The notes under the pieces: model-generated
What the model saw: the letters and a program-made list of their open reading frames with translations, nothing else
Database searches by the model: none
What the model was told of the DNA's origin: nothing
Program-made: the position numbers and the translations under genes
Shown here: positions 1 through 6,797 of the stretch, piece by piece
Layout of the letters: the number at the start of each line of letters is the position of its first letter
How positions within the stretch are numbered: position 1 is the first letter of the stretch
Assembly: GCA_005878515.1 (NCBI GenBank)
Contig: VBLZ01000078.1
Span: 1-16,336 of the forward strand
Direction of reading: 5' to 3'
From: Methanobacteriota archaeon
GTDB taxonomy: Archaea > Thermoplasmatota > Thermoplasmata > RBG-16-68-12
Length of the DNA: 16,336 nt

Positions 1-363
1 ACGGATCATCGGGTACGGCAGCCGGCCGAGCTCCCGAAGCTCCCTCGAGGATTTCGAACGTAACTCCTTCACATCCTCGAGACGCCGGACGCGCAGGGGT
101 CCCATCGTGTTCAGCGGGAGGAGATCGAGTCGAACGGTGCACAGATGGATGCCCTCCATCGTGAAGTCGCGGAGGCCCGTGGTCCCGAGCGCACACCCAT
201 CACAGACGCCGTCCCGGAGGATCCGCCAGGTGAAGACGGGTCGGCGCTTATTGTTCCAGGCGGACCGTAGGACTTCGCGGTAGTTGTGGGGCTTCGCGAA
301 GCCCAGGCCAAAGGGAACTGCGCTGACGCGCCGGACCCCTTTCCGTCGCGGCTTCGCGACCAC
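1..363 (-). CDS. FdhF/YdeP-like molybdopterin oxidoreductase, N-terminal part (runs off left edge)
   Basis: An open minus-strand frame runs from about 390 off the left edge without a stop. From a GTG at 363 it reads about 19 basic residues, then PFGLGFAKPHNY, then WRILRDGVCDGCALG, LRDFTMEG and HLCTVRLDLLPLNTM. I recognise this as the N-terminus of the formate-dehydrogenase-like family (FdhF/YdeP-type alpha subunits). These are large bis-MGD enzymes with an N-terminal Fe-S site, here represented by the CDGC pair and the Cys of HLC. Only about 120 residues are present, so the substrate cannot be judged; many family members are not proven formate dehydrogenases. It is divergent from mobA, which makes its likely cofactor. 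The start is uncertain: the GTG at 363 has no Shine-Dalgarno, whereas a GGAGG lies 7 nt before an in-frame ATA at 390-388. The family is clear; the start is not. Confidence 0.82.
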   Translation of the reverse strand, partial: MVAKPRRKGVRRVSAVPFGLGFAKPHNYREVLRSAWNNKRRPVFTWRILRDGVCDGCALGTTGLRDFTMEGIHLCTVRLDLLPLNTMGPLRVRRLEDVKELRSKSSRELRELGRLPYPMIR

Positions 364-387
364 GTCTTGCGGAATCCCAAAGCGACT

Positions 388-407
388 TATCTTTCTTCCT
401 CCGGAGG
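388..407 (-). promoter_or_regulatory. Strong Shine-Dalgarno placed before an in-frame ATA
   Basis: On the minus strand GGAGG (402-398) is followed by AAGAAAG and then ATA (390-388), which is in frame with the molybdopterin oxidoreductase. The GGAGG is half of the palindrome CCTCCGGAGG at 398-407, which lies in the short divergent region shared with mobA. No ATG, GTG or TTG lies at a normal distance from this Shine-Dalgarno in the coding frame. It is either a non-standard AUA start or a chance palindrome with the true start at GTG 363. Confidence 0.35.
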
Positions 408-441
408 CACGTGCTTTAGGGGCACTGAGTCATCTCGCGGC

Positions 442-1089
442 GTGGAGACCGCGCTCGTGCTCGCTGGAGGAGAGTCGAGGCGCTTTGGTCGGCCGAAGGC
501 CTTGGTCGACGTAGGCGGCAAACCGATGGTTCGCCGCGTGGCCGATGCGATCGGTCCGCTCGCCGGAGAACTGGTGGTCTCCGTCGCGACCTCCGAAATG
601 GTCTCCGCTCTGCAGCCGATTCTGCCGGAGGCCGCGTTCTCGATCGATCGTCGTTCCGACCGAGGGCCGATCGAAGGCTTTCGCGGTGGATTCGACGTCG
701 CGATCGGCGACCGAGTCCTCGTCGCGCCCTGTGATGCCCCCCTCCTCCGGCCCGAGCTATATCGGCTTTTCCTGCGGTCGTTGGGCCGCCACGAGTGCGT
801 CGTGTCCAAGTTCGACGTCTTCGATCCGTTGCGGGCGATTTATCGGCGGCCGGTCGTCACGCGGATCCTGCGGTCCGACGAGTCGATTGCCTCTCCATCG
901 GCGCTCGTCGATCGTCTCCGGTGTCGCTTCGTCGATCCGGATCGGATTCGGGCGGTCGATCCCGATTTGTCCTCCTTCTTGGACGTTAACACTCAAGGGG
1001 ACTTGGATGAAGTTCTCGCAAGGCTAGAACGGCAGAGCAGAGAGGGCAAACGCCGTGATTGGCGGATCGATGCGTCAGGGTCTCCGTAA
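442..1089 (+). CDS. mobA: Molybdenum cofactor guanylyltransferase MobA
   Basis: This cytoplasmic nucleotidyltransferase joins GMP from GTP to molybdopterin to form the MGD cofactor of DMSO-reductase-family enzymes. The N-terminus reads LVLAGGESRRFGRPKAL, the family's nucleotide-binding signature. A central PCDAPLL matches the metal-binding Asp region, and FLDVNTQGDLDEV near the C-terminus is the hallmark NT-x-x-DL motif. The length of 215 residues is normal for MobA. I chose GTG 442 because the fold begins three residues later; the frame is open upstream to about 286 but overlaps the divergent oxidoreductase. No good Shine-Dalgarno precedes it. A TTATCT box at 387-392 is a possible promoter. 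Its divergent partner is a molybdopterin oxidoreductase, which fits its role. Its 3' end overlaps the convergent zinc-ribbon gene by 15 bp. Confidence 0.88.
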   Translation: METALVLAGGESRRFGRPKALVDVGGKPMVRRVADAIGPLAGELVVSVATSEMVSALQPILPEAAFSIDRRSDRGPIEGFRGGFDVAIGDRVLVAPCDAPLLRPELYRLFLRSLGRHECVVSKFDVFDPLRAIYRRPVVTRILRSDESIASPSALVDRLRCRFVDPDRIRAVDPDLSSFLDVNTQGDLDEVLARLERQSREGKRRDWRIDASGSP

Positions 1090-1542
1090 ACCGCGGAACA
1101 AACTGCGAATCGCCTGACGGTGCTCATCCTCCCGGATTTCCTTGGCCTTCTGAAGCTGTTCGATCTTCTCCGGGGTGAACTTGCGGAACTCGGCCGGGTC
1201 CATCGCCGCGAGGCGTTCCAGTTCGCCGGCATCAAGCCAGACGCCTTTGCAGTCCAGGCAGACGTCCACGCGCACGTTGCCCGCGTCCTCGATTTCCATG
1301 AGGCCGCCGCAGTTGGGGCAGACGAGCTGGCTGTCTGACTCGAGCCCAGCGTACTTGGTCAGGAGCTTGTTCAGACTCCAGTCCCCGGTAAGTTTCCGAA
1401 TCTCCTTCTTGTCCAAGAAGATTCCTTTGCATTTCGGGCAAGTGTCGGCCTCGACCGCACGAAGGTGGGTGTGACGAATCTCCTTACTCAGAGGCGTCCA
1501 GTCTCTCGGACATTCGCGGGCGTCTCGGATCTTCCGAGGCAC
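1075..1542 (-). CDS. Two-domain zf-TFIIB zinc-ribbon protein
   Basis: A 155-residue soluble protein with two treble-clef/zinc-ribbon modules of the zf-TFIIB (PF13453) type. The first has an early ECPRD and then DTCPKCKGIFLDKKEI. The second has LVCPNCGGLM followed by VCLDCKGVWLDAGELERL. The CxxC-G-x-(W/F)-LD-x-x-E pattern is typical of this widespread family of unknown function, which is probably structural or involved in nucleic-acid or metal binding. The C-terminal third is charged and helical (EKIEQLQKAKEIREDEH). The start is a GTG without a clear Shine-Dalgarno. It lies 56 nt downstream of the HPPD-like gene on the same strand and may be co-transcribed with it. Its stop overlaps the end of mobA. 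The family is clear; no specific role can be given. Confidence 0.82.
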   Translation of the reverse strand: MPRKIRDARECPRDWTPLSKEIRHTHLRAVEADTCPKCKGIFLDKKEIRKLTGDWSLNKLLTKYAGLESDSQLVCPNCGGLMEIEDAGNVRVDVCLDCKGVWLDAGELERLAAMDPAEFRKFTPEKIEQLQKAKEIREDEHRQAIRSLFRGLRRP

Positions 1543-1598
1543 AAACGGGTCAGGCGTAACGGGGCTAAGAGATTGTCGCCCCAGCTTGGCGTCTGGAC

Positions 1599-2411
1599 TC
1601 AGTTCAACTTAACATGCCGAGAGATCGGCGCGACGGTCTGCACGTATCCTTTCGGCTCCGTATGTGCTAGGATGTCTCGAAGGAGTTGGTCCCGCTCTTT
1701 TGCCGGGACCCCATCGAGGAACTTCCGTTTCTTGCCCGTCTTCTCCCATTCCCGGAATTCCTCTTGCTTCGACACGTAGAGGGACTTGACGGTGTTCTGA
1801 ACGAACTGCGTCCCGCCTACGCCGAGCGTGTCGGCGTCGTAGTCGCGCTGCACGAACTCGATGAAGAACCATTCATCGTCGAAGAGCTCGCGAGTGAAGG
1901 ACTGGAGCAGAGGCCCGAACGAGTCCTTGTCCTTGTAGATCGGCGTCAGGAACTCGGCACCCTTCGATTCGAGATACGACTTCAGCTTCTCGATGTCGGT
2001 CGTCCGGAGGGCGAGATGCTGCATGTACGTCTGCGCGTCCTTCTGCGGCTTCCCCGCGAACCCATACGCGAACGGCGCCTGCGCATGGGAGACTTCGTTC
2101 GGCGCGCTCATGCCCAGCACCACCGCGAGCCGCTCGCCGGTCAGGGGATTCAGGCATGCGAACGTCGCCATGGCGGTCTTCTCTTCGCCCACCCGTTCCG
2201 TCTCATAGACGGGCGAGTATCCGCTGTTCAGCAGGAAGTCCCGAAGCGCTCGGTACGTATTGGTATCTCGACACAGGACCGTCTTGTGGTCCACCTTGAG
2301 TTTCAGGAACGCGGAAAGTGCTGCGATGCGCTCACCGTCTGTGAATCGAAACCGGGGACGATAACCCTTTCGGAGCCGGATGCAAGACTTACCGAGGCGG
2401 AACCGCCTCAC
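1599..2411 (-). CDS. 4-hydroxyphenylpyruvate dioxygenase-like VOC protein (single catalytic barrel)
   Basis: This resembles the C-terminal, iron-binding half of HPPD, the Fe(II) enzyme that converts 4-hydroxyphenylpyruvate to homogentisate. The three ligands expected of the 2-His-1-Glu site can be placed: H42 in VDHKTVL, H132 in MQHLALRT and E185 in WFFIEFVQR. LLQSFTRELFDDEWFF and the GGTQFVQNTVKSLY segment match the HPPD C-terminal layout. At 270 residues or fewer it is much shorter than bacterial HPPD (about 350-380) because the N-terminal non-catalytic barrel is missing. The start is GTG at 2411, but a GTG at 2294 (residue 40, just before the first VOC strand) is equally possible; neither has a Shine-Dalgarno. 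Homogentisate dioxygenase and FAH in this window support an aromatic-catabolic role. A related VOC dioxygenase with another 2-oxoacid substrate is the main alternative. Confidence 0.68.
   Translation of the reverse strand: MRRFRLGKSCIRLRKGYRPRFRFTDGERIAALSAFLKLKVDHKTVLCRDTNTYRALRDFLLNSGYSPVYETERVGEEKTAMATFACLNPLTGERLAVVLGMSAPNEVSHAQAPFAYGFAGKPQKDAQTYMQHLALRTTDIEKLKSYLESKGAEFLTPIYKDKDSFGPLLQSFTRELFDDEWFFIEFVQRDYDADTLGVGGTQFVQNTVKSLYVSKQEEFREWEKTGKKRKFLDGVPAKERDQLLRDILAHTEPKGYVQTVAPISRHVKLN
2394..2409. repeat. Perfect inverted repeat at the start of the HPPD-like gene
   Basis: GAGGCGG-AA-CCGCCTC has two 7-bp arms with a 2-bp spacer. It overlaps the upstream GTG start (2411-2409) of the HPPD-like gene. 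It could be an operator half-site pair if the true start is downstream at 2294. It could also be chance in GC-rich DNA; I saw no second copy in front of the other aromatic genes. Confidence 0.3.
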
Positions 2412-2848
2412 TCGAACGGAGACGAAACCCTTCCATCTTAGTGGGCGAACTCGCGGGTCAGCATCTTGTTCTCAGGGTGCTGGCGGACAAGCGAAACATC
2501 TCGGGCGGGAGATTGTCACTCAACCGAATGTCCGGGATCTTGACGACGTCCAGGAGCCTGCTCGGAAGGACGTCGGCTTGCTCCTCTCACACGTCCTTCC
2601 ACGTTGGTGTGTCGTACCAGTCACGCATGGCCTCTCCCTCCGCTTGCATACAGATCCAGGATCGGCGAATTTGGGGGAGGAGCGCGGACGGGTGCAGTCC
2701 AGACTTGAACGTGTCACTTTTCGGCCAATTGGACTCGACAATGACATTAAAATCTTGAACCGCGATTACTGATCTTCCGTGGGAGGGTCCGCGCGGACTT
2801 CGAGAACGCGAATCGCGCTCTCGTCGTTGCATCCGGAGAGTGGAAAGG
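2412..2848. other. 437-nt stretch without a confident gene
   Basis: This lies between the divergent HPPD-like and cupredoxin genes. It holds a broken coding-like segment on the minus strand (listed separately) and, at 2745-2752, an AT-rich ATTAAAAT on the plus strand that could be the promoter of the cupredoxin gene, although about 95 nt from its start. I see no tRNA, no repeat array and no convincing conserved protein. Confidence 0.5.
2438..2628 (-). pseudogene. Possible decayed small gene, interrupted by TGA and a frame change
   Basis: On the minus strand an ATG at 2628 follows a good GGAGG (8-nt spacing) and reads MRDWYDTPTWKDV before an in-frame TGA at 2589-2587. The same frame then continues with protein-like sequence (ADVLPSRLLDVVKIPDI, then RLSDNLPPEM). 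A frame change would lead into LVRQHPENKMLTREFAH and a TAA at 2440-2438. Third codon positions in the middle part are mostly G or C, as in real genes here. I do not recognise the protein. It may be a decayed gene, a sequencing or assembly error in a small real gene, or chance. Confidence 0.28.
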
Positions 2849-3655
2849 GTGGCGCTAGAGCAGGGATTGAGCACGAGTTCGGGGATGCGGGCAAAGCCCT
2901 TTGCCGTCTGGGTCATCGCGGGCGGACTCGTCTTCGCGGCGATCGTGACGTTTGCCGGTGCCGTTCTGTACCTCATTCAGAATGGGGCGGGCGACGGGGT
3001 ATTCTACTCCTACCTAATCTTCGCGATCGTTCCCTTGGTCTTCGCGGTCTTCGCGTGGCGGGAGAAGCGCTGGGCGTACATCGCGGCCGCGGTCGTTTGC
3101 ATCCTGTTCCTGATCCTGTATGTCGCATTCTCTTTCAATTCTCTCTTGAATCCGGCCGATAACGCTTTTGCCCTTTTGGCAGCCCTCGTCCCGACCTTCG
3201 CCCTCGTGACCGTGTTTGGCATCCTGGCCTTCCGGTCCGCGAAATTAGGCCTCCGCCAGAAGACGTACCTCGCGTCCGTGCGGTCGACGGGCGGGCTCCT
3301 GACATTGGCCGTCGTCGGTTTCGTGATTGGAATGCTCGTCGCAGGAACGATCGGCTCCAGCGTCATCCTGAGAAACACGGCGGGCACCGCCGCGGACATC
3401 AGCATCGTCCCGAACGCCATGAGCGCCGCGATCCCTTACAGCCCCGCGACGTTCACCGTCGCCGTCGGCCGCATGGTCACGTGGATCAACCTGGACAGGA
3501 CTGCCCACACAGTGACCAGCACCGTCGCAGGTCAATTCGACTCCGGCTCTGTCAGCACAGGACAAACGTGGACCGGGACCTTTACCCAAACGGGGACGTA
3601 TCACTACTACTGCACGTATCATCCCATGATGACGGGCACAATCATCGTGCAGTAG
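2849..3655 (+). CDS. Five-TM membrane protein with C-terminal cupredoxin domain
   Basis: The first 175 or so residues hold five hydrophobic helices, at roughly residues 18-43, 54-70, 75-97, 106-128 and 148-174. The last 90 residues form a plastocyanin/halocyanin-like domain predicted to face the outside. Its type-1 copper ligands are visible as H220 in RTAHTVT, then C255, H258 and M260 or M261 in YYCTYHPMMTG. Family knowledge makes it a one-electron carrier or copper-binding anchor near a respiratory oxidase or copper oxygenase; the partner is not in the window. I chose GTG 2849 because GGAGAG (2835-2840) lies 8 nt upstream. GTG 2840 and ATG 2885 are alternatives and do not change the domains. 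A second membrane protein follows 87 nt downstream on the same strand. Confidence 0.85.
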   Translation: MALEQGLSTSSGMRAKPFAVWVIAGGLVFAAIVTFAGAVLYLIQNGAGDGVFYSYLIFAIVPLVFAVFAWREKRWAYIAAAVVCILFLILYVAFSFNSLLNPADNAFALLAALVPTFALVTVFGILAFRSAKLGLRQKTYLASVRSTGGLLTLAVVGFVIGMLVAGTIGSSVILRNTAGTAADISIVPNAMSAAIPYSPATFTVAVGRMVTWINLDRTAHTVTSTVAGQFDSGSVSTGQTWTGTFTQTGTYHYYCTYHPMMTGTIIVQ

Positions 3656-3742
3656 GGCCGACGCCAACGGGGGCCCCGAACAGGATGCGACTTTCCGGAT
3701 CTCGGAGATGGCACCGCGCTTACGCAGGAACTCGCAACTCCA

Positions 3743-4225
3743 ATGAACCCAGCTAACGCTAGCAGCAATCCGCTTGCGAGAGTCCCAAAGTACGCTTGGG
3801 GGCTTGCCGTTGTGGGCGGGCTGATTTGGGTATTGCTCGGTCTTCTGATTTTGTTCCTTCCCGGGGACCCGGGAAATCGAATCTTCTTCACGGGTGACCC
3901 CTCCAGCTATTCCACTGAGGCTTCAAACGATTTGATTTATTCCGCGCGCGTCGTAGGTGTCGCTTTCCTGACGGCCGGGCTTCTGCTGTCGGCCATCGGC
4001 CTCACCGCCTTCAAAGGAGGAGAGAAGTGGGCGTGGTATGGTACCGCAACACCCCTGATCACGTTGTTATTCAGCGTCTACCTTGCAGCGACGGGAGAGA
4101 GGGGCTCCGCAGTCAACGTATTCGTTCAGTTCCTCACTTTATGGGTCGTGCAAGCCTTGGCGCTGCTGCTCTCAATCCGGAGTTTCTTCCCCGCGAAACC
4201 CGTCGCCGTTATCGTAGCCCAGTAG
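3743..4225 (+). CDS. Four-TM hypothetical membrane protein
   Basis: A 160-residue protein with four hydrophobic segments, at about residues 18-40, 67-87, 96-114 and 126-147. The loop between the first two (GDPGNRIFFTGDPSSYSTEA) is polar and probably external. Its end is short and mildly hydrophobic. I do not recognise a family; it resembles the small uncharacterised membrane proteins common in archaea. ATG 3743 directly precedes the first polar segment but has no obvious Shine-Dalgarno. It lies 87 nt behind the cupredoxin gene on the same strand, so shared transcription and a role at the same membrane are possible but unproven. It converges on fumarylacetoacetate hydrolase. Confidence 0.68.
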   Translation: MNPANASSNPLARVPKYAWGLAVVGGLIWVLLGLLILFLPGDPGNRIFFTGDPSSYSTEASNDLIYSARVVGVAFLTAGLLLSAIGLTAFKGGEKWAWYGTATPLITLLFSVYLAATGERGSAVNVFVQFLTLWVVQALALLLSIRSFFPAKPVAVIVAQ

Positions 4226-4337
4226 CTTCGACGCTCAAGTAGACCGTAAAGGCGCGGGCAAGTCTCGTCCTCACGGATGGTTGCTGAGAGCATGAATCGA
4301 TCTTCTGAACCCACTCGGCCGCGGATCGACCCGAATT

Positions 4338-4354
4338 CCCCACACGGAGTGGGG
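4338..4354. terminator. Possible hairpin between convergent genes
   Basis: CCCCAC-ACGGA-GTGGGG has a 6-bp perfect GC-rich stem and 5-nt loop. It lies in the 179-nt gap between the convergent four-TM gene and FAH. No T-tract follows on either strand, so it is only a candidate terminator or processing structure. Confidence 0.3.
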
Positions 4355-4404
4355 TCAGCTCCATGAATGGGTCCGTCCGGAGTCGACCCACGAAAGGGGC
4401 CATC

Positions 4405-5418
4405 TCAGGCAGTCGCAATAGAGTTCTCGAGGACCCCGATTCCCTCGATCTCGATTTCGATGCGATCCCCGGGCTTGAGGTAGCGAGCGCGGTCGCCTCG
4501 CTCCAGCTCGCATCCTCCGGGAATCGTCCCGCTGCCCCACACTTCACCCGCGTGGATCGGCTGGAATCGGGAGAGGAACTCGAGCATCTCCGGGAACGAC
4601 CAGAGGGCTCGCTGGCCTTCGCGGACCCACGGGTTCTCGTGGACGAGAGTGCGGTATCGATCGCGCAGCCGTTCCTCGTTGTTCACGCGCACGACGATCG
4701 CTTGGTCCCGCAGTTCTCCGAACTCGTCGCGGGTCACGATGCACGGCCCGAGGGCGTTCGCCCAATCCTTCCCCGGAGCCGGCCCCATGCCGGTGCGGCT
4801 CGCCGTCGCCTGGAGGTCCCGGGCCGAGAAATCGTTGAAGATCGTGACGCCGAAGAGATGGGCATTGGCCTTCGCCGCGTCGATGTCCCGCCCGCCCTGA
4901 CCGAGGACGAAGCCGATCTCCGCCTCGTAATCCATCTTCGCCGAAGGCACGAGCCGCGGCGTCCGTCCCTCGAACGTCTCGAAGCGCATCGGAGGGATGG
5001 CCTCTTTCGTCCCCACGACGTTCAATGGATTGCCGTTGTAGTACGCGGGTAGCGCGTCCCACTCGGGCGGAATCTGTGCCCATGCGGCCGCCCGCGTGCG
5101 AGCTACATGGGCCCGAAACGCGAGGAAGTCTCGCAACAGCCGCGGAGCAATCGGCGAATGGATCCGCACATCGCCCGGTCGAAACGCCCACAGCGGGGCG
5201 TCGGACTCGATCTTCTCGGCCTCGGCGAGCACTCGGAGCGCCCGCTCCCATACGTCGCCCGTCAACCCGGGACACGCATCGATGAACGCAAGCGTGTCCG
5301 CCGGGATGGCGGAATCCACCGCGGAAAGATCGACGATTTTTTCCCAGTGGTCCCACCGGCCGAGGACCGCGCCCAGGCGGGGCGGCCCTCCCGCCGTCGA
5401 GAATCGCACGAGCCTCAT
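4405..5418 (-). CDS. Fumarylacetoacetate hydrolase (FAH) family protein
   Basis: It probably cleaves fumarylacetoacetate to fumarate and acetoacetate, the last step of homogentisate breakdown. The N-terminal small domain is present, followed by the FAH fold. D97 and H104 in RDFLAFRAHV match the human FAH catalytic Asp-His spacing (D126/H133). The metal-binding carboxylates are E165 and E167 in MDYEAEIGF, and D196 in IFNDFSARD. K217 (APGKDW) and T298 (GSGTIPGG) fill the remaining active-site positions. At 337 residues it is shorter than the mammalian enzyme (about 420) but normal for prokaryotic two-domain forms. The ATG has GGAGG 5 nt upstream. It follows homogentisate dioxygenase by 70 nt on the same strand with no good promoter between, so an operon is likely. 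Other acylpyruvase-type FAH members are the alternative; the context favours FAA. Confidence 0.86.
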   Translation of the reverse strand: MRLVRFSTAGGPPRLGAVLGRWDHWEKIVDLSAVDSAIPADTLAFIDACPGLTGDVWERALRVLAEAEKIESDAPLWAFRPGDVRIHSPIAPRLLRDFLAFRAHVARTRAAAWAQIPPEWDALPAYYNGNPLNVVGTKEAIPPMRFETFEGRTPRLVPSAKMDYEAEIGFVLGQGGRDIDAAKANAHLFGVTIFNDFSARDLQATASRTGMGPAPGKDWANALGPCIVTRDEFGELRDQAIVVRVNNEERLRDRYRTLVHENPWVREGQRALWSFPEMLEFLSRFQPIHAGEVWGSGTIPGGCELERGDRARYLKPGDRIEIEIEGIGVLENSIATA

Positions 5419-5488
5419 GCGAGCCTCCGCGCTGGTCGAATCCCGAATCGAATCCGAACGTACGGGAGGACCACGGTCTCACCTCGGC

Positions 5489-6742
5489 TCAGGCGGAGGG
5501 CGATTCCCATCCTTCGCCCGCCGGTTGGGCCCGCTGGACGTTCTCGGACCAGCTCAGGACGTAGGCGGGATCGCGGTACGCGAAGCCTTGGGTCGTGATC
5601 CGCATGCTCTCGAAGTACGTGTCGAGCATGACCGCGAGGCGCGCCTGCACCTTGCCCCGGGCCGCGAGGGAGCGTTGGGCCGCGTTCCCCTGGGGACTGT
5701 GCGGCGTCGATCCGGGGTGGAAGGTGAACGAGCCTTCCTCGATGACGCCTTCGCGGGCGCCGTAGAACGCGTTGCAGAAGAACATCAACTCGTCCGAATC
5801 GACGTTGAAGTGCGCGTACGGGGCCGGGACCTCCCGCGGGTGCCAGCCGGCCATCACCGGGACGAACGAGCAGAGGGAGAAGCCGCTCTGCGGGACGTTG
5901 CCTGACTGAAACGTCTGGTGCATCGGCGGGGCCGTGTGGATCTCTCGCGCGATGCCGTGATGGCTCTTGATGTCGAAGACGAACGGATACAGGGCCCCTT
6001 CCCACCCGGCCAGATCGAACGGGTGGTGGCCCAAGGTGATCCGGGTGATCTTCCCGCCGCCATGCTTCACGTCGATCGGGAATTCCCCACGCTCGTCCCG
6101 GAACGGCGGCAACTCCGGCGTCTCGATTTCCGTCTCGACAACGGGCGACATCAGGGTGGCCTGGCCCTCCCGATTCAGGTAGTGTGGTGCGAAGTTGATC
6201 GGATAGATCGACTCGATGATGAGGAACCACGCCCTTGGCGACGTGAGGTCGACTCGGTACGTCGTGCCCTTCGGGATCGCGACGTAGACGTCCTTGCGAA
6301 ACTTCAGGTCCCCGTACTCCGAGCGCACGATGCCCTCGCCTTCCTGGACGAAGTACACCTCGTGTCGCTCCCCGTTTCGAAAGAACGTGTCCTTCGGCAT
6401 CGATTCGATCGGCTTCGAGACCGAGATCGATGTGCGAGGCCCGTGGACGAGGGGCTTTCGCGAGGAGAGGGCGTGTCCTTCGAAGGGAATGCGTCCGGTG
6501 AAGATGTGGTACGGCTGGAGGACATCCGCCTCGGCCGGGAACTCCGGCACGAGATCGAAATCCCCTCTCTTCGGAGCTTTCACCTGTTCCGTCGGATAGA
6601 AGCGCACGTGGAGCTTCCGCGACCACGCCCCGCTGAAGCCGTACGACCCATGGATCTCCTCCCGGGCGAGGACGCTCGGGATGGCGTAGAACTCGGTGTG
6701 GGGGGTCGACGGCACAGTGCCCTTCCGGACGATCATCGCCAT
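5489..6742 (-). CDS. hmgA: Homogentisate 1,2-dioxygenase
   Basis: This cupin-fold Fe(II) enzyme opens the ring of homogentisate with O2 to give maleylacetoacetate. At 417 residues it has the usual length. The C-terminal cupin carries the metal site: H311 and E318 in YAHFNVDSDELMFF, and H348 in HPGSTPHSP. The H-x6-E spacing, with the NVDSDE wording, resembles the shorter prokaryotic HmgA-like branch rather than the H-x5-E form of mammalian HGD. HGSYGFSGAWSRKLHVRFYP near the N-terminus also fits the family. The ATG has GGAGG 8 nt upstream and a TTTAAG-type box 38 nt upstream, so it seems to have its own promoter although aconitase ends only 55 nt away. FAH follows directly. Requiring O2, it implies aerobic life. 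Confidence 0.88.
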   Translation of the reverse strand: MAMIVRKGTVPSTPHTEFYAIPSVLAREEIHGSYGFSGAWSRKLHVRFYPTEQVKAPKRGDFDLVPEFPAEADVLQPYHIFTGRIPFEGHALSSRKPLVHGPRTSISVSKPIESMPKDTFFRNGERHEVYFVQEGEGIVRSEYGDLKFRKDVYVAIPKGTTYRVDLTSPRAWFLIIESIYPINFAPHYLNREGQATLMSPVVETEIETPELPPFRDERGEFPIDVKHGGGKITRITLGHHPFDLAGWEGALYPFVFDIKSHHGIAREIHTAPPMHQTFQSGNVPQSGFSLCSFVPVMAGWHPREVPAPYAHFNVDSDELMFFCNAFYGAREGVIEEGSFTFHPGSTPHSPQGNAAQRSLAARGKVQARLAVMLDTYFESMRITTQGFAYRDPAYVLSWSENVQRAQPAGEGWESPSA

Positions 6743-6751
6743 CGTGGCCTC

Positions 6752-6787
6752 CTCCGCCCGCGGAGATAACGGCGCCTCGACTTAAAC
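6752..6787 (-). promoter_or_regulatory. Promoter box and leader hairpin of hmgA
   Basis: On the minus strand GTTTAAG (6787-6781) lies 38 nt before the hmgA ATG, the same distance as the boxes in front of two demethylase genes. Between box and start, CTCCG-CGGG-CGGAG (6765-6752) can form a 5-bp hairpin that would cover part of the Shine-Dalgarno. The box is a reasonable archaeal TATA candidate; the hairpin is only suggestive. Confidence 0.45.
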
Positions 6788-6797
6788 CCGCGGGACC

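Noticed and set aside
406..415. GTG at 410 with GGAGG just upstream as mobA start
   Set aside because: It is out of frame with mobA and meets TAG after two codons.
2587..2589. UGA as selenocysteine in the broken minus-strand reading frame
   Set aside because: No SECIS-like element or selenoprotein context is seen, and the next part also needs a frame change, so decay or an error is simpler.
4544..5482. Second minus-strand frame overlapping FAH
   Set aside because: An Arg/Gly-rich frame-shifted shadow of FAH without conserved motifs.
5419..5488. tRNA-like GGTCGAATCC between hmgA and FAH
   Set aside because: No cloverleaf can be formed around it on either strand; the T-loop resemblance is by chance.
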